A stretch of 64,000 nt of DNA, taken from NCBI GenBank assembly GCA_031287715.1, contig JAITSN010000020.1, forward strand, positions 1 through 64,000, in the 5' to 3' direction. The position numbers were made by a program, and so were the translations under genes. The notes below the pieces were generated by a model. The model searched no databases. It saw only the letters and a list, made by a program, of their open reading frames with translations, and was not told the DNA's origin. Of this stretch, positions 33,688-42,954 are shown piece by piece (within the stretch, counting starts at the first letter, position 1; each line of letters opens with the position of its first letter). Origin of the DNA: Mediterranea sp. (in: CFB group bacteria) (GTDB lineage Bacteria > Bacteroidota > Bacteroidia > Bacteroidales > Bacteroidaceae).

Positions 33688-35781
33688 TTACATTAGTTCT
33701 CCCAGCCTCATCCGGAATCCCACGTATATTTTCCGCCCCACGATCGGGCCCCAGACCGCCGACGCGTCGAAGTCGCGTTGGAAGGGGTCTTCCCATCCGT
33801 TTACGGGGTTTCCCTGCTTGTAGTTCAGCAGGTTTTCCACGCCAAGATACACGTCTATGCGTTTGCTGTTTTTCGTGACCTGCGCAAAGCAAACCGGATA
33901 GGCCGGCGAATAGCGTTTCTGCGAATCGTAGCCGTTTGCACCCGGCAGGCGGCTTTGCCCGTTCAGTTGCGCCGTAGCGTCGAACACCCAGCGTTTCAGT
34001 GCTGTGGCATAGGACAGATTGACCAGGCCGCGGCAGGCGGCGACCAGCGGTTTGTCGATTTCCACGATCCGGCTGCCGTCGGTATAGGTGATCCGGTTGC
34101 TGTTCAGCCTGAAGGCGGCGAAGACGTCAAATCCCCTGAACACCGTCAGCGAGAGGTCTGCCTGCCACGCATCGGCGAAAGACCGGCCGGGGAGGTTGTA
34201 GAAAAAGACGGCATTGCGGTCGCGCTCCACATCGGCGATGACCTGGTTCTGAAAGCGCGTGTGGAAATAATCCAAGCTCAAAACCGCCCGCTGCCCGTTT
34301 CCTGTCGGGATATAAACAGCAAGGTTGCCGCCGAAGTTCCACGCGCGCTCGATACCCAGCCCGTCGACCGCCGACAGGTCGAACTTCCGCGAAGAGGCCA
34401 GCAGCCCGGTGTTCTCGGCGATAACATTTGCCGAACGGAACCCTCTTCCCGCCGACGCGCGAATGGTGATATGCTCGCCGATGCCGTATTTCACAGCGGC
34501 CCGCGGCGTGAAGAGCCATCCGTAGCGGCTGTTGCGGTCGGCGCGCAGGCCAACCGACACGGTCAGCCCGTCAATCGCCCCGCAGGTGTATTCGGCAAAA
34601 ACACCCGGCACGATTTCCGTGCGGTTGATGCGCGTGAGGGGCGTGCGGTTAAATTCGAGCGAGTCGAGGTATTCCATGCCGCAGCGGTCGTAAGAAAAGC
34701 TCGCCCCTGCCGTATAGCGGTGGCCGGCGACGGCGGGCGACGAAGAATACAATACGTTGGCGTAGCCGGATGCTTGTTTGCCGTTGAACGTTTTACGCCC
34801 GAAGACGGAGCGCTGCCTGTGCCAGGTAAAGCTCCCGATGATGCCGACGCTTGCGCCTGTTTTTCGGCCTACGGCAATTCCTGTTTTGTTGTAGAGGGTG
34901 GCGCCGGTATTTTCGATGGGCGATTCAAAGTAGGGGATCCCTCCGGCAAGGTCGTGACAGGAGGCGTCCTGCCCCGCGAAGCGGTCGTCGTGAACGAACT
35001 TAATGCCGGTGCGCGACTGGATGCCGTTTTCTTCGTCTATGTAAAACCAGCGGTTGTACAGATTGATGTTCTGCGTTTTGGGCGCATCCAGAAAGTGGTC
35101 TTTGTTCTTGTCGTGCAATTCTGCCAGGGCCGCCGGGTGGACAGATTGCGTCCCGTGCAGCATCAGCCCCGTCCATAGCTTCCCGTTCAAGGGCAGGCGT
35201 ACGGAAAGATTTTCTTCCGAATGAAGCAAATCGTCGGCATAAACATCGGCATATAGCGATTTGCCCGAATTAGGCTTGCGAAATTCCAGATTGATTTGCC
35301 CCGCAACCGCTTCATATCCGTTTACGACCGACGATACCCCCTTGGAGATTTGTATGGATTCGAGCCAGGGCGAAGGCGTGTAACTCCACCCGTAAGTAGA
35401 AGCCAAACCGCGCAGGACGGGAATGTTCTCGGCAAGTATTTGCGTGTAAACGCCCGCCAGGCCGAGCAGCTGGATCTGCTTCGCTCCCGAGATGGCATCG
35501 GTGTAGGCCACATTGGCCGTAGCGCTGTTTTCAAAACTTTCGGCTAAGTTGCAGCAAGCCATCTTGGTCAGGCCCGCCCCGGTGATCGTTTCGGTTTTCA
35601 GGAGCGACGCAGAAGACAAAACCGTACCGGCGCGGAAGGCCGATACCGCCACCTCGTCAAGCTGCACGGCGGGCCGGGCCGTCGCCGTCGTGTCCGGCGC
35701 CTGTTGTTCCGTGTTCTGCGCACATATCCCGAACGCCGGAAACACAAACACAATGACGCAATATCTGCCGAAAACAATCAT
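33688..35781 (-). CDS. TonB-dependent outer-membrane receptor
   Basis: 697 aa. The track starts at 35892, but the ATG at 35781 ([18 protein letters not shown]) gives a signal peptide. The TonB box region [11 protein letters not shown] (about 40-50) is followed by a plug with [20 protein letters not shown] and [20 protein letters not shown], then a barrel ending [15 protein letters not shown]. It is the first gene of the minus-strand metal locus; the divergent HAD-PanB gene starts 171 nt away. The neighbourhood suggests copper or another metal complex, but the plug lacks the ACTDRMD motif of the second receptor. Confidence 0.88.
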   Translation of the reverse strand: MIVFGRYCVIVFVFPAFGICAQNTEQQAPDTTATARPAVQLDEVAVSAFRAGTVLSSASLLKTETITGAGLTKMACCNLAESFENSATANVAYTDAISGAKQIQLLGLAGVYTQILAENIPVLRGLASTYGWSYTPSPWLESIQISKGVSSVVNGYEAVAGQINLEFRKPNSGKSLYADVYADDLLHSEENLSVRLPLNGKLWTGLMLHGTQSVHPAALAELHDKNKDHFLDAPKTQNINLYNRWFYIDEENGIQSRTGIKFVHDDRFAGQDASCHDLAGGIPYFESPIENTGATLYNKTGIAVGRKTGASVGIIGSFTWHRQRSVFGRKTFNGKQASGYANVLYSSSPAVAGHRYTAGASFSYDRCGMEYLDSLEFNRTPLTRINRTEIVPGVFAEYTCGAIDGLTVSVGLRADRNSRYGWLFTPRAAVKYGIGEHITIRASAGRGFRSANVIAENTGLLASSRKFDLSAVDGLGIERAWNFGGNLAVYIPTGNGQRAVLSLDYFHTRFQNQVIADVERDRNAVFFYNLPGRSFADAWQADLSLTVFRGFDVFAAFRLNSNRITYTDGSRIVEIDKPLVAACRGLVNLSYATALKRWVFDATAQLNGQSRLPGANGYDSQKRYSPAYPVCFAQVTKNSKRIDVYLGVENLLNYKQGNPVNGWEDPFQRDFDASAVWGPIVGRKIYVGFRMRLGELM

Positions 35782-35924
35782 TCTATCCTCATCATATTTA
35801 TTCCGAAAACCAATTATTATACAAAGGTCGGGAAAGGTTCTTCTTCGGACAATCCCATAAATATGGCATTTTATTCTTTGTCCGCAAACCACCGGAGCGT
35901 TAGCAAAAACTTGCAGCTTTGTCT

Positions 35925-35932
35925 TATCTTTG
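35925..35932 (+). promoter_or_regulatory. Possible -7 element of the HAD-PanB gene
   Basis: TATCTTTG fits TAnnTTTG, 20 nt before the ATG at 35953. No -33 box at the right spacing. Confidence 0.45.
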
Positions 35933-35952
35933 CCGGAAATTTAACTGTTAAA

Positions 35953-37428
35953 ATGATGGGATCAATTGCTGAAATAGCCGTCTTGTTCGACCTCGACGGG
36001 GTGGTGGTAAATACGGAAGGGCAGTATACCGTTTTTTGGGACGGGCAGGGAAAGAAGTATTTGAATGAAGATAATTTCGGTGCTCACGTCAAGGGGCAAA
36101 CGTTGCAGCAGATCTATGACAGGTATTTTGCCGGGGCAGACGACGTGCAGCGGCAAATCACCGCGGCGCTCGACCGCTTTGAAGCTCAAATGGATTATGG
36201 TTATGTGGCGGGGGTGGAAGATTTCCTGAAAGACTTGCGGAAAAATGGCGTGAAGATCGCTATCGTGACCAGCTCCAATGCGAAGAAGATGGAGGCTGTG
36301 TACAAGGCGCACCCCGATTTGGGGGCGTACTTCGACCGGATACTCACGGCCGGCGATTTTGCGCGTTCCAAGCCCGACCCGGAGTGTTTCCTGCTGGGCA
36401 TGAAACTGTTTGGAACGGCACCCGAAAATACGTTTGTGTTTGAAGATTCTTTCCACGGCTTGCAGGCCGGAATGGCTTCGGGGGCGACGGTTGTCGGGCT
36501 GGCGACGACCAATCCGCGGGAGGCGATAGGCGATAAGGCGCATCATGTGGTGGACGACTTCGGCGGGATGACGTTTGGGCGCTTGCTTGCCATGAAACAA
36601 AAAACGATGGCCGGCTATATCTCGAACGATACGCGGAAGGTCACCACGCACCGGCTGATTGAGATGAAGCAGCGGGGCGAGAAGATCTCCATGCTGACGG
36701 CCTATGACTATACGATGGCGCGGATTGTGGACGGCGCAGGGATGGATGTGATCCTGGTGGGCGACTCGGCATCGAATGTGATGGCGGGAAATGTGACGAC
36801 GCTCCCGATGACGCTCGACCAGATGATCTATCACGGAAAGTCGGTGGTTCGCGCCGTGACGCGGGCGATGGTGGTGGTAGACATGCCGTTCGGCTCTTAC
36901 CAGGGAAACTCTAAGGAAGGGCTGGCCTCGGCCATCCGCATCATGAAGGAGAGCCATGCCGATGCGCTGAAGCTGGAAGGCGGGGAGGAGATCCTCGAAA
37001 CGGTCAAACGCATCCTCACCGCAGGGATTCCGCTGATGGGCCACTTGGGATTGATGCCGCAGTCGATCAATAAATACGGCACCTACGCCGTCCGTGCCAA
37101 GGATGCCGACGAGGCGGAGAAGTTGATCAGGGATGCGCATCTGCTGGAAGAGGCCGGGTGCTTTGCCGTCGTGCTGGAAAAGATTCCGGCAACGCTGGCG
37201 GCCCGCGTGGCAAGCGAATTGACGATTCCGGTCATCGGTATCGGCGCGGGCGGCGGGGTCGACGGCCAGGTGCTTGTTGTTCAGGATATGCTCGGCATGA
37301 GCCAGGGGTTCAGCCCGCGTTTCCTGCGCCGTTATGCCGACTTGCATACGGTGATGACGGAAGCCATCGGGCAGTACATTGCCGATGTAAAGAGTAGCGG
37401 TTTTCCCAACGGGAAAGAACAATACTGA
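35953..37428 (+). CDS. panB: Fusion of a HAD phosphatase/phosphoglucomutase-like domain and PanB
   Basis: 491 aa in one uninterrupted frame from ATG 35953. Residues 1-216: HAD fold with [33 protein letters not shown] and [11 protein letters not shown]. From about 220: 3-methyl-2-oxobutanoate hydroxymethyltransferase, the first step of pantothenate synthesis, with [59 protein letters not shown] and [20 protein letters not shown]. In relatives I know, both proteins are separate. The join [10 protein letters not shown] has no stop; ATG codons there could also start a free PanB. The upstream extension to 35704 is not coding. Confidence 0.88.
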   Translation: MMGSIAEIAVLFDLDGVVVNTEGQYTVFWDGQGKKYLNEDNFGAHVKGQTLQQIYDRYFAGADDVQRQITAALDRFEAQMDYGYVAGVEDFLKDLRKNGVKIAIVTSSNAKKMEAVYKAHPDLGAYFDRILTAGDFARSKPDPECFLLGMKLFGTAPENTFVFEDSFHGLQAGMASGATVVGLATTNPREAIGDKAHHVVDDFGGMTFGRLLAMKQKTMAGYISNDTRKVTTHRLIEMKQRGEKISMLTAYDYTMARIVDGAGMDVILVGDSASNVMAGNVTTLPMTLDQMIYHGKSVVRAVTRAMVVVDMPFGSYQGNSKEGLASAIRIMKESHADALKLEGGEEILETVKRILTAGIPLMGHLGLMPQSINKYGTYAVRAKDADEAEKLIRDAHLLEEAGCFAVVLEKIPATLAARVASELTIPVIGIGAGGGVDGQVLVVQDMLGMSQGFSPRFLRRYADLHTVMTEAIGQYIADVKSSGFPNGKEQY

Positions 37429-37434
37429 CGGGCT

Positions 37435-38586
37435 ATGAAAGCTAATTTCGGGAAGGTGTGCGCGGGTAACCTGCTGATCTTTATTTCCCAATATATGTTG
37501 TTTCCCATACTTCCGGTTGTGATGAGCAGGAGGCTGGGCATTTCCGTGGCGGCTACGGGCGGGATGCTTCTGGTTATGGTGCTGGGGATGGTTTTCATGG
37601 GTCCTTTCTATAGCTACCTGATGGATGTTTACAGGCGGAAGTCGCTTTGTGTTTTTGCTTTTGCCGTCGTGTTTGCAACCACAGCGGGTTATACTTTCGT
37701 CCACGGGCCGCTGGAGTTGCTGTTGCTTTCGCTTGTGCAGGGCTTTGCGTTTGGCGTGGCCAATTCTTCCATCATCACCCTGGGCATTGACGTGAATGTT
37801 TCGGACAACCGCAGCAAGGGCAATGTGATCTTCGGCTGGTTTACGCGGCTGGGGATGATTCTCGGCGCAGGGTCGGGGAGTGCGATCTATTTGAATTGCG
37901 GCTTTGAAACGCTGGTTGCGGCTTCGGTCATTGCCGGTTGCGCCGGCCTACTGTTTGTGGCTGCGATGCGCATCCCGTTCCGCGCTCCCATAGGTATGCC
38001 GTTGTGTTCTACCGACCGTTTTTTCCTTCCGCATACGTTTCTTTTTATGCTGAATATGATCCTGATCGCTTTTGTTCCGGGCGTGCTGCTTCCTCTTATT
38101 CATTTCAATATGGGGGATGTTTTCTTGCCGCGCGAGTGGACGGTGCCTTACTTCGCTGTCGTTGGCGGGGCCTTTCTGCTGTCGGTATTGCTGGTCGGGT
38201 TCCTGAAGAGGTGCAGTCTTTTGATGCAGGCGTTACTCGGCATGGCGGCCATGACGTGTTCCGTTTGCAGCCTGATGTTGTTTGATTCCATTTCGGGGCG
38301 GCTGTTGTCTGCCGTTTTGCTGGGGCTTGGGCTGAGCGTTATCACTCCGGCGTTTCTGTTCTTTTTCATCAATCTATCCAGCCATTGCCAGCGAAGCACT
38401 GCAAATACAACGCATCTGCTGTCGTGGAAGATCGGGGTTTTCGCGGGAATAGCAGCGTCTTGTTATTTGACGGTGAACGGATCTTCGGGTGCGGCTTTCC
38501 GTGCGGCTCTGGCGGCTTCCGTACTTGCCGCGGTGTTCTTTGTCCTGGTTTCCTATCCGTACTACCGGAAGAAAAAAGTACGGTGA
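37435..38586 (+). CDS. MFS transporter
   Basis: 383 aa with about 12 hydrophobic segments. Features include LPVVMSRRLGISVAATGGML near the first helices, DVYRRKSLCVFAF as the helix 2-3 loop, and FGWFTRLGMILGAGSGSAIY in the fifth helix region. It resembles DHA1-type efflux or general MFS carriers of Bacteroidota. It starts 6 nt after the panB stop, so the two are probably co-transcribed. The substrate is unknown. Confidence 0.85.
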   Translation: MKANFGKVCAGNLLIFISQYMLFPILPVVMSRRLGISVAATGGMLLVMVLGMVFMGPFYSYLMDVYRRKSLCVFAFAVVFATTAGYTFVHGPLELLLLSLVQGFAFGVANSSIITLGIDVNVSDNRSKGNVIFGWFTRLGMILGAGSGSAIYLNCGFETLVAASVIAGCAGLLFVAAMRIPFRAPIGMPLCSTDRFFLPHTFLFMLNMILIAFVPGVLLPLIHFNMGDVFLPREWTVPYFAVVGGAFLLSVLLVGFLKRCSLLMQALLGMAAMTCSVCSLMLFDSISGRLLSAVLLGLGLSVITPAFLFFFINLSSHCQRSTANTTHLLSWKIGVFAGIAASCYLTVNGSSGAAFRAALAASVLAAVFFVLVSYPYYRKKKVR

Positions 38587-38610
38587 CTGAGGCGGGATAA
38601 ACTTTTGTGC

Positions 38611-38618
38611 TATTTTTG
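38611..38618 (+). promoter_or_regulatory. Possible -7 element of the penicillin-binding protein gene
   Basis: TATTTTTG, 28 nt before the ATG at 38646, with no matching -33 box. Confidence 0.4.
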
Positions 38619-38645
38619 TAACACATGATTTTACCTTAAATACAG

Positions 38646-40970
38646 ATGATTAAAAAAATAGTAATCGGGTTGTGGATATTCCTTGCGGCCGTGGTATTGG
38701 TTACCGCAGGTATTTTTGTTGCCATCTCCAAAGGATGGATCGGTTATATGCCCCTGGTGGAAGAACTTGAAAACCCGTCTTACAAATTCGCGACGGAAAT
38801 TTATTCCGAAGACGGGAAAGTATTAGGCACGTGGTCGCTCGAAAAGGAGAACCGTGTGTACATCGGCTACGACGAATTGTCTCCGCACATCATCCATGCG
38901 TTGATTGCCACGGAAGACATCCGCTTCGCCGAACACTCCGGTATTGACGTGAAAGCGCTGGTGCGCGCGGTGGTCAAACGCGGGCTGCTGATGCAGTCGC
39001 AGGCGGGCGGCGGAAGCACCATTACGCAGCAATTGTCGAAGCTGCTGTTCTCGCCCCGTGCGGAAAGCGTGACCGAACGCGTTTTGCAAAAGTCGATCGA
39101 GTGGGTCATTGCAGTCAAGCTCGAGCGCTACTACACCAAAGAGGAAATACTTTCCCTCTACCTCAACAAGTTTGACTTCCTCAACAATTCGGTGGGAATC
39201 AAAACGGCTTCGTTCACCTACTTCGGCGCCGAGCCTAAGGATTTGAAGATAGAAGAGGCGGCCACGCTCGTGGGGATGTGCAAGAACCCCGCCCTCTACA
39301 ATCCGCTGCGCTTCAACGAGCGGGCAAAGGGCCGAAGGAACGTCGTGCTCCGCCAAATGCTGAAAGCGGATTACATCACGCAGCAGGAGCATGACTCGTT
39401 GAAGAACCTCCCGCTTACGCTGAAATACAACCGGGTGGATCACAAAGAAGGCCCGGCGGCTTACTTGCGCGAATACCTGCGCGGAATCATGACTGCGCAG
39501 AAACCCGAAAAGAAAAACTACCGCGGCTGGCAGCAGCAAAAGTTTTATGAAGACTCTGTGGCGTGGGAAACAAGCCCGCTTTATGGCTGGTGTGCCAAGA
39601 ATAAAAAGAAAGACGGAACCAACTACAGCATCTATACGGATGGGCTGAAGATCTACACAACCGTCAACTCGCGCATGCAACAGTATGCCGAAGAAGCGGT
39701 AACCGAACATCTGGGCGGCCATCTGCAAAGCCGCTTCTTTGCCGAAAAGGCGAAGAAGAAAACAGCCCCGTACTCCTGGCGCCTGCCGCCGGAAAAAGTA
39801 AACGAGATACTGAACCGTTCGATCAAGCAGAGCGACAGGTACCGTTCGATGAAGGCCTCGGGAATCTCCGAAGCTGCCATCAGGAAGGCATTTGATACGC
39901 CGGAACCCATGTCCGTATATACCTGGAACGGAAACAAGGACACGATCATGACGCCGCTGGATTCGATAAAATACTACAAGCATTTCCTGCGTACCGGATT
40001 CATGTCTATGGATCCCGTGACGGGGCACGTGAAGGCATACGTGGGTGGCCCCAACTATACATATTTCCAATATGACATGGCTATGGTCGGCCGCCGGCAG
40101 ATCGGGTCTACGGTGAAGCCGTTTGTGTATGCCCTGGCTATGGAGAACGGCTTTACGCCTTGCGACGAGATACGCAAAATAGAACAAACATTCATCACAG
40201 AAGCCGGCGAGCCGTGGAGTCCGCGAACATCCGACCCGAAGAAACGCTATGGCGAAATGGTTACACTGAAATGGGGATTGGCAAACTCGGACAACTGGAT
40301 CACGGCCAACCTGATGAGCAAGCTCAATCCCTACAGCTTGGTACGGCTGATCCATGATTTCGGGGTGCTGAACCAGCAGATCGAACCGGTGATCTCCCTT
40401 TGCCTCGGCCCCTGCGAGATTTCCGTCGGCGAAATGGTGAGCGCCTATACGGCTTTTTCCAATAAAGGTATCCGTGTGGCCCCGCTGTTTGTTTCGCGGA
40501 TTGAAGACAACGACGGAAATGTGCTGGCAACCTTCACCCCGCAAATGGAAGAAGTGGTCAGCGCGTCGAGCACGTACAAGATGCTGACCATGCTTCGCGC
40601 CGTGATCAACGAAGGTTCGGGCGGACGCATAAGACGCAACTACGGCATCACCGTCGATATGGGCGGCAAGACCGGCACGACGAACTACAATGCCGACGGA
40701 TGGTTTATGGGCTTTACCCCGTCGCTGGTTTCCGGCGTTTGGGTGGGCGGTGAAGAGCCGGACATACACTTCGATACAATGGCCGACGGACAGGGAGCTT
40801 CCATGGCCCTTCCCGTTTGGGGATTGTATATGAAGAAAGTCTTTGCCGATAAAACATTGGGCTACGAGCAGTCGGAAACATTCCAGATACCCGAAGACTT
40901 CCACCCCTGCGGCAACAAAGAAGAAGAGGATAGCCCGACCCAAGGGCTTGACGGCCTGTTCGACCGGTAG
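38646..40970 (+). CDS. Class A penicillin-binding protein (PBP1A type)
   Basis: 774 aa bifunctional peptidoglycan synthase. One N-terminal membrane segment (about 5-29). GT51 glycosyltransferase motifs: IATEDIRFAEHSGID, GGGSTITQQLSKLLFS and the KEEILSLYLNKFDFLNNSVG run. Transpeptidase motifs: SxxK as GSTVKPFVYAL with the nucleophile Ser, SxN as NSDNW, and KTGTTNYNADGWFMGF. Length and motif order are normal for Bacteroidota PBP1A. kdsB follows after 21 nt, so cell-wall and LPS functions are linked in one transcript. Confidence 0.96.
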   Translation: MIKKIVIGLWIFLAAVVLVTAGIFVAISKGWIGYMPLVEELENPSYKFATEIYSEDGKVLGTWSLEKENRVYIGYDELSPHIIHALIATEDIRFAEHSGIDVKALVRAVVKRGLLMQSQAGGGSTITQQLSKLLFSPRAESVTERVLQKSIEWVIAVKLERYYTKEEILSLYLNKFDFLNNSVGIKTASFTYFGAEPKDLKIEEAATLVGMCKNPALYNPLRFNERAKGRRNVVLRQMLKADYITQQEHDSLKNLPLTLKYNRVDHKEGPAAYLREYLRGIMTAQKPEKKNYRGWQQQKFYEDSVAWETSPLYGWCAKNKKKDGTNYSIYTDGLKIYTTVNSRMQQYAEEAVTEHLGGHLQSRFFAEKAKKKTAPYSWRLPPEKVNEILNRSIKQSDRYRSMKASGISEAAIRKAFDTPEPMSVYTWNGNKDTIMTPLDSIKYYKHFLRTGFMSMDPVTGHVKAYVGGPNYTYFQYDMAMVGRRQIGSTVKPFVYALAMENGFTPCDEIRKIEQTFITEAGEPWSPRTSDPKKRYGEMVTLKWGLANSDNWITANLMSKLNPYSLVRLIHDFGVLNQQIEPVISLCLGPCEISVGEMVSAYTAFSNKGIRVAPLFVSRIEDNDGNVLATFTPQMEEVVSASSTYKMLTMLRAVINEGSGGRIRRNYGITVDMGGKTGTTNYNADGWFMGFTPSLVSGVWVGGEEPDIHFDTMADGQGASMALPVWGLYMKKVFADKTLGYEQSETFQIPEDFHPCGNKEEEDSPTQGLDGLFDR

Positions 40971-40991
40971 GATTTAAAAAGAATACAAACT

Positions 40992-41774
40992 ATGAAAGAA
41001 AAGAAAGATCGGCAGGGCGTAACATTTATCGCCGTCATCCCGGCCCGTTACGCCTCAACGCGTTTCCCGGCCAAGCCGCTGGCCATGCTGGGAGGAAAAC
41101 CTGTGATCCGGCGGGTGTACGAACAGGTTTCCGGTGTCTTCGACCAGGTGTATGTGGCTACGGACGATGTGCGCATCCAGGAGGCCGTTTGCGCTTTCGG
41201 CGGTAAGGTTGTGATGACTTCCGCCGACCATACCAGCGGCACCGACCGCTGCTTTGAAGCCTATACGAAAGTGGGCGGAGGCCGCGATGTGGTGGTCAAT
41301 ATACAGGGCGACGAACCCTTTATCCAACCCTCGCAACTGCTGGCCGTAAAGGCATGTTTCGACGACCCCGCCACGCACATCGCCACGCTGGTGAAACCTT
41401 TTACGGCCGATGATCCGTTTGCCGCGCTGGAGAATGTCAATTCCCCCAAGGTTGTGCTCAATAAAAACATGAATGCGCTTTACTTCAGCCGTTCGATCAT
41501 TCCCTACCGGCGGAATGTGGAAAAGAAAGACTGGCTCAAAAGCCATACCTACTACAAACATATCGGGCTGTATGCCTATCGCGCAGAGGTGCTCAAAGAA
41601 ATCACCGCATTGCCTCAATCGCCGCTGGAGTTGTCGGAATCCCTCGAGCAATTGCGCTGGTTGGAAAACGGCTATACCATTAAAGCCGGAATAACCCAGG
41701 TGGAAACCATCGGGATTGATACTCCGGAGGACTTGGCCCGCGCCGAAGAATTTCTAAAGCTGCAATCTTTATAA
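40992..41774 (+). CDS. kdsB: 3-deoxy-manno-octulosonate cytidylyltransferase (CMP-KDO synthetase)
   Basis: 260 aa cytosolic enzyme that activates KDO with CTP for lipid A-core assembly. N-terminal nucleotide-binding signature VIPARYASTRFPAKPLAMLG, then TSADHTSGTDRCFEA, NIQGDEPFIQP, and the C-terminal LEQLRWLENGYTI and IGIDTPEDLARAE segments. All are standard. It is the last gene before a strong terminator. Confidence 0.97.
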   Translation: MKEKKDRQGVTFIAVIPARYASTRFPAKPLAMLGGKPVIRRVYEQVSGVFDQVYVATDDVRIQEAVCAFGGKVVMTSADHTSGTDRCFEAYTKVGGGRDVVVNIQGDEPFIQPSQLLAVKACFDDPATHIATLVKPFTADDPFAALENVNSPKVVLNKNMNALYFSRSIIPYRRNVEKKDWLKSHTYYKHIGLYAYRAEVLKEITALPQSPLELSESLEQLRWLENGYTIKAGITQVETIGIDTPEDLARAEEFLKLQSL

Positions 41775-41807
41775 ACCACCGCACAGCGCGCGCTACCCAA
41801 AACAAAA

Positions 41808-41850
41808 CACCCCGGTTTTGAATTTTACTTCAAAACCGGGGTTGTTTTTA
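41808..41850 (+). terminator. Terminator after kdsB
   Basis: ACCCCGGTTTTGAA...TTCAAAACCGGGGT stem with a short loop, then TGTTTTTAT. It also faces the convergent DUF4878 gene and could serve both strands (AAAACA on the left). Confidence 0.93.
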
Positions 41851-41874
41851 TACCAAAAGCGCAGGCCTGCCGAA

Positions 41875-42279
41875 TTACTTTCTGACTACCATTTTCCAGA
41901 CGCCGTCTTTCTTGACCATCTCATAGTCTTCATCATCCGTAGTTCCATCGCCATACGTTTGTTTCAGTACCACTTCGGCTTCATTTCCGTCTGCCGATAT
42001 GTCTTCCGAAACAATTTCGATGCGCTTTAGCCCGCCTCTTTTATCAATCTCTTTTTTGCCTTTTTCCCGAAGCAGGGCTGCCAGCATTTCTTTTTGTTCT
42101 TTGACTTGTTCCTCCGTAGTATTTTCGTCAAAGGCAATACCATCTATAAATTTGCCGTATTGGCCATCCGCAATATATTGCGCATATTTCTTGGCGGCTT
42201 CGCCCGGTCCGGCAGAGGAGCAAGCGGCAAAGAGGCCCGGAAGGAGTACCAGCAGACTGAAATAGATCATTTTCTTCAT
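41875..42279 (-). CDS. DUF4878-type lipoprotein
   Basis: 134 aa. Lipobox FAACS (Cys at about 20). The mature part is a small NTF2-like fold typical of DUF4878: PGEAAKKYAQYIADGQYGKF near the start, ISADGNEAEVVLKQTYGDGT in the middle, and KKDGVWKMVV at the end. The function of the family is unknown. It is the last of three minus-strand genes that begin with the acyl-CoA ligase. Confidence 0.85.
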   Translation of the reverse strand: MKKMIYFSLLVLLPGLFAACSSAGPGEAAKKYAQYIADGQYGKFIDGIAFDENTTEEQVKEQKEMLAALLREKGKKEIDKRGGLKRIEIVSEDISADGNEAEVVLKQTYGDGTTDDEDYEMVKKDGVWKMVVRK

Positions 42280-42311
42280 AAGTTTCTGTTTTTAAAGTTG
42301 ATATTCATGTT

Positions 42312-42923
42312 TTAGAAATAATAGATCAGATAAAGCAAAGCGTTTTGTTGTATATCGCTGGGAAAAAGGTAATTGCCGCTCATCCCCGGAACACTTATCC
42401 GGCTGATCCTTCCTTCGGGAAGGTCGATGCCTTGCCGCCTGTAAACAAAGTCAATCAGTTCGGTGCAATACATTCGGGAGGTGTCGTTCAGGTTGTATTG
42501 GTGATCAAATAATATTCCGGCACGGTATAACCGGATGGCGGCGCAAGCGGCTCGGCGGCATAGGGTGGGGGAGATGGAGAGCCGCATTACGGCGCCGGTC
42601 GTGGCCCGTTTTTTATGGAAGAACAAGTCCAGCTCTTCCATCTTGATCCGGTCCGGGTTTTCTTCGCCGTCCGGCTCGCCGGGAACGGCATGTACCACCT
42701 TCCACCTGTTGTTTTCTTTCACTACGATACCTGTATGGGAATAACTCCCCGCCTTATCGGCTGCAACGACAGCCCGGCTGACAAGCCCGGTGCCGCGGCG
42801 GAAAACAAGGTCGCCTTCTTGCAGCGACTCCAATGGGAAACCGGCCGGCAGCCCGCCTTCTTTCTTTCTGCATCCTGAGGCCAGGAACAAAAAGAGGATC
42901 AACGTGTACAGCGGGAACTTCAT
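42312..42923 (-). CDS. YiiX/YebB-like NlpC/P60 superfamily cysteine hydrolase, lipoprotein
   Basis: 203 aa from the ATG at 42923; the track's extra 9 residues lack a signal-like character. Lipobox ASGC near residue 18. NlpC/P60-type features: GDLVFRRGTGLVSRAVV, SYSHTGIVVKENN with the catalytic His, HAVPGEPDG, and YCTELIDFVY carrying the probable Cys. YiiX-like hydrolases cut peptide or acyl bonds at the envelope; the precise substrate is unknown. It is 31 nt after the acyl-CoA ligase. Confidence 0.85.
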   Translation of the reverse strand: MKFPLYTLILFLFLASGCRKKEGGLPAGFPLESLQEGDLVFRRGTGLVSRAVVAADKAGSYSHTGIVVKENNRWKVVHAVPGEPDGEENPDRIKMEELDLFFHKKRATTGAVMRLSISPTLCRRAACAAIRLYRAGILFDHQYNLNDTSRMYCTELIDFVYRRQGIDLPEGRISRISVPGMSGNYLFPSDIQQNALLYLIYYF

Positions 42924-42954
42924 GCGTTGCGATGCCCGGTGTCTTGCCATCCGT

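Noticed and set aside
33778-35178. 466-aa plus-strand ORF
   Set aside because: Shadow of the second TonB receptor gene, which has clear plug and barrel motifs.
35704-35952. Upstream extension of the HAD-PanB ORF by 83 residues
   Set aside because: It overlaps the divergent receptor's start and the promoter region; the HAD fold begins right after the ATG at 35953.
35962-37704. 580-aa minus-strand ORF
   Set aside because: Antisense of the HAD-PanB gene; Arg/His-rich composition typical of shadows.
38823-40943. 706-aa minus-strand ORF
   Set aside because: Antisense of the penicillin-binding protein gene with intact PBP motifs.
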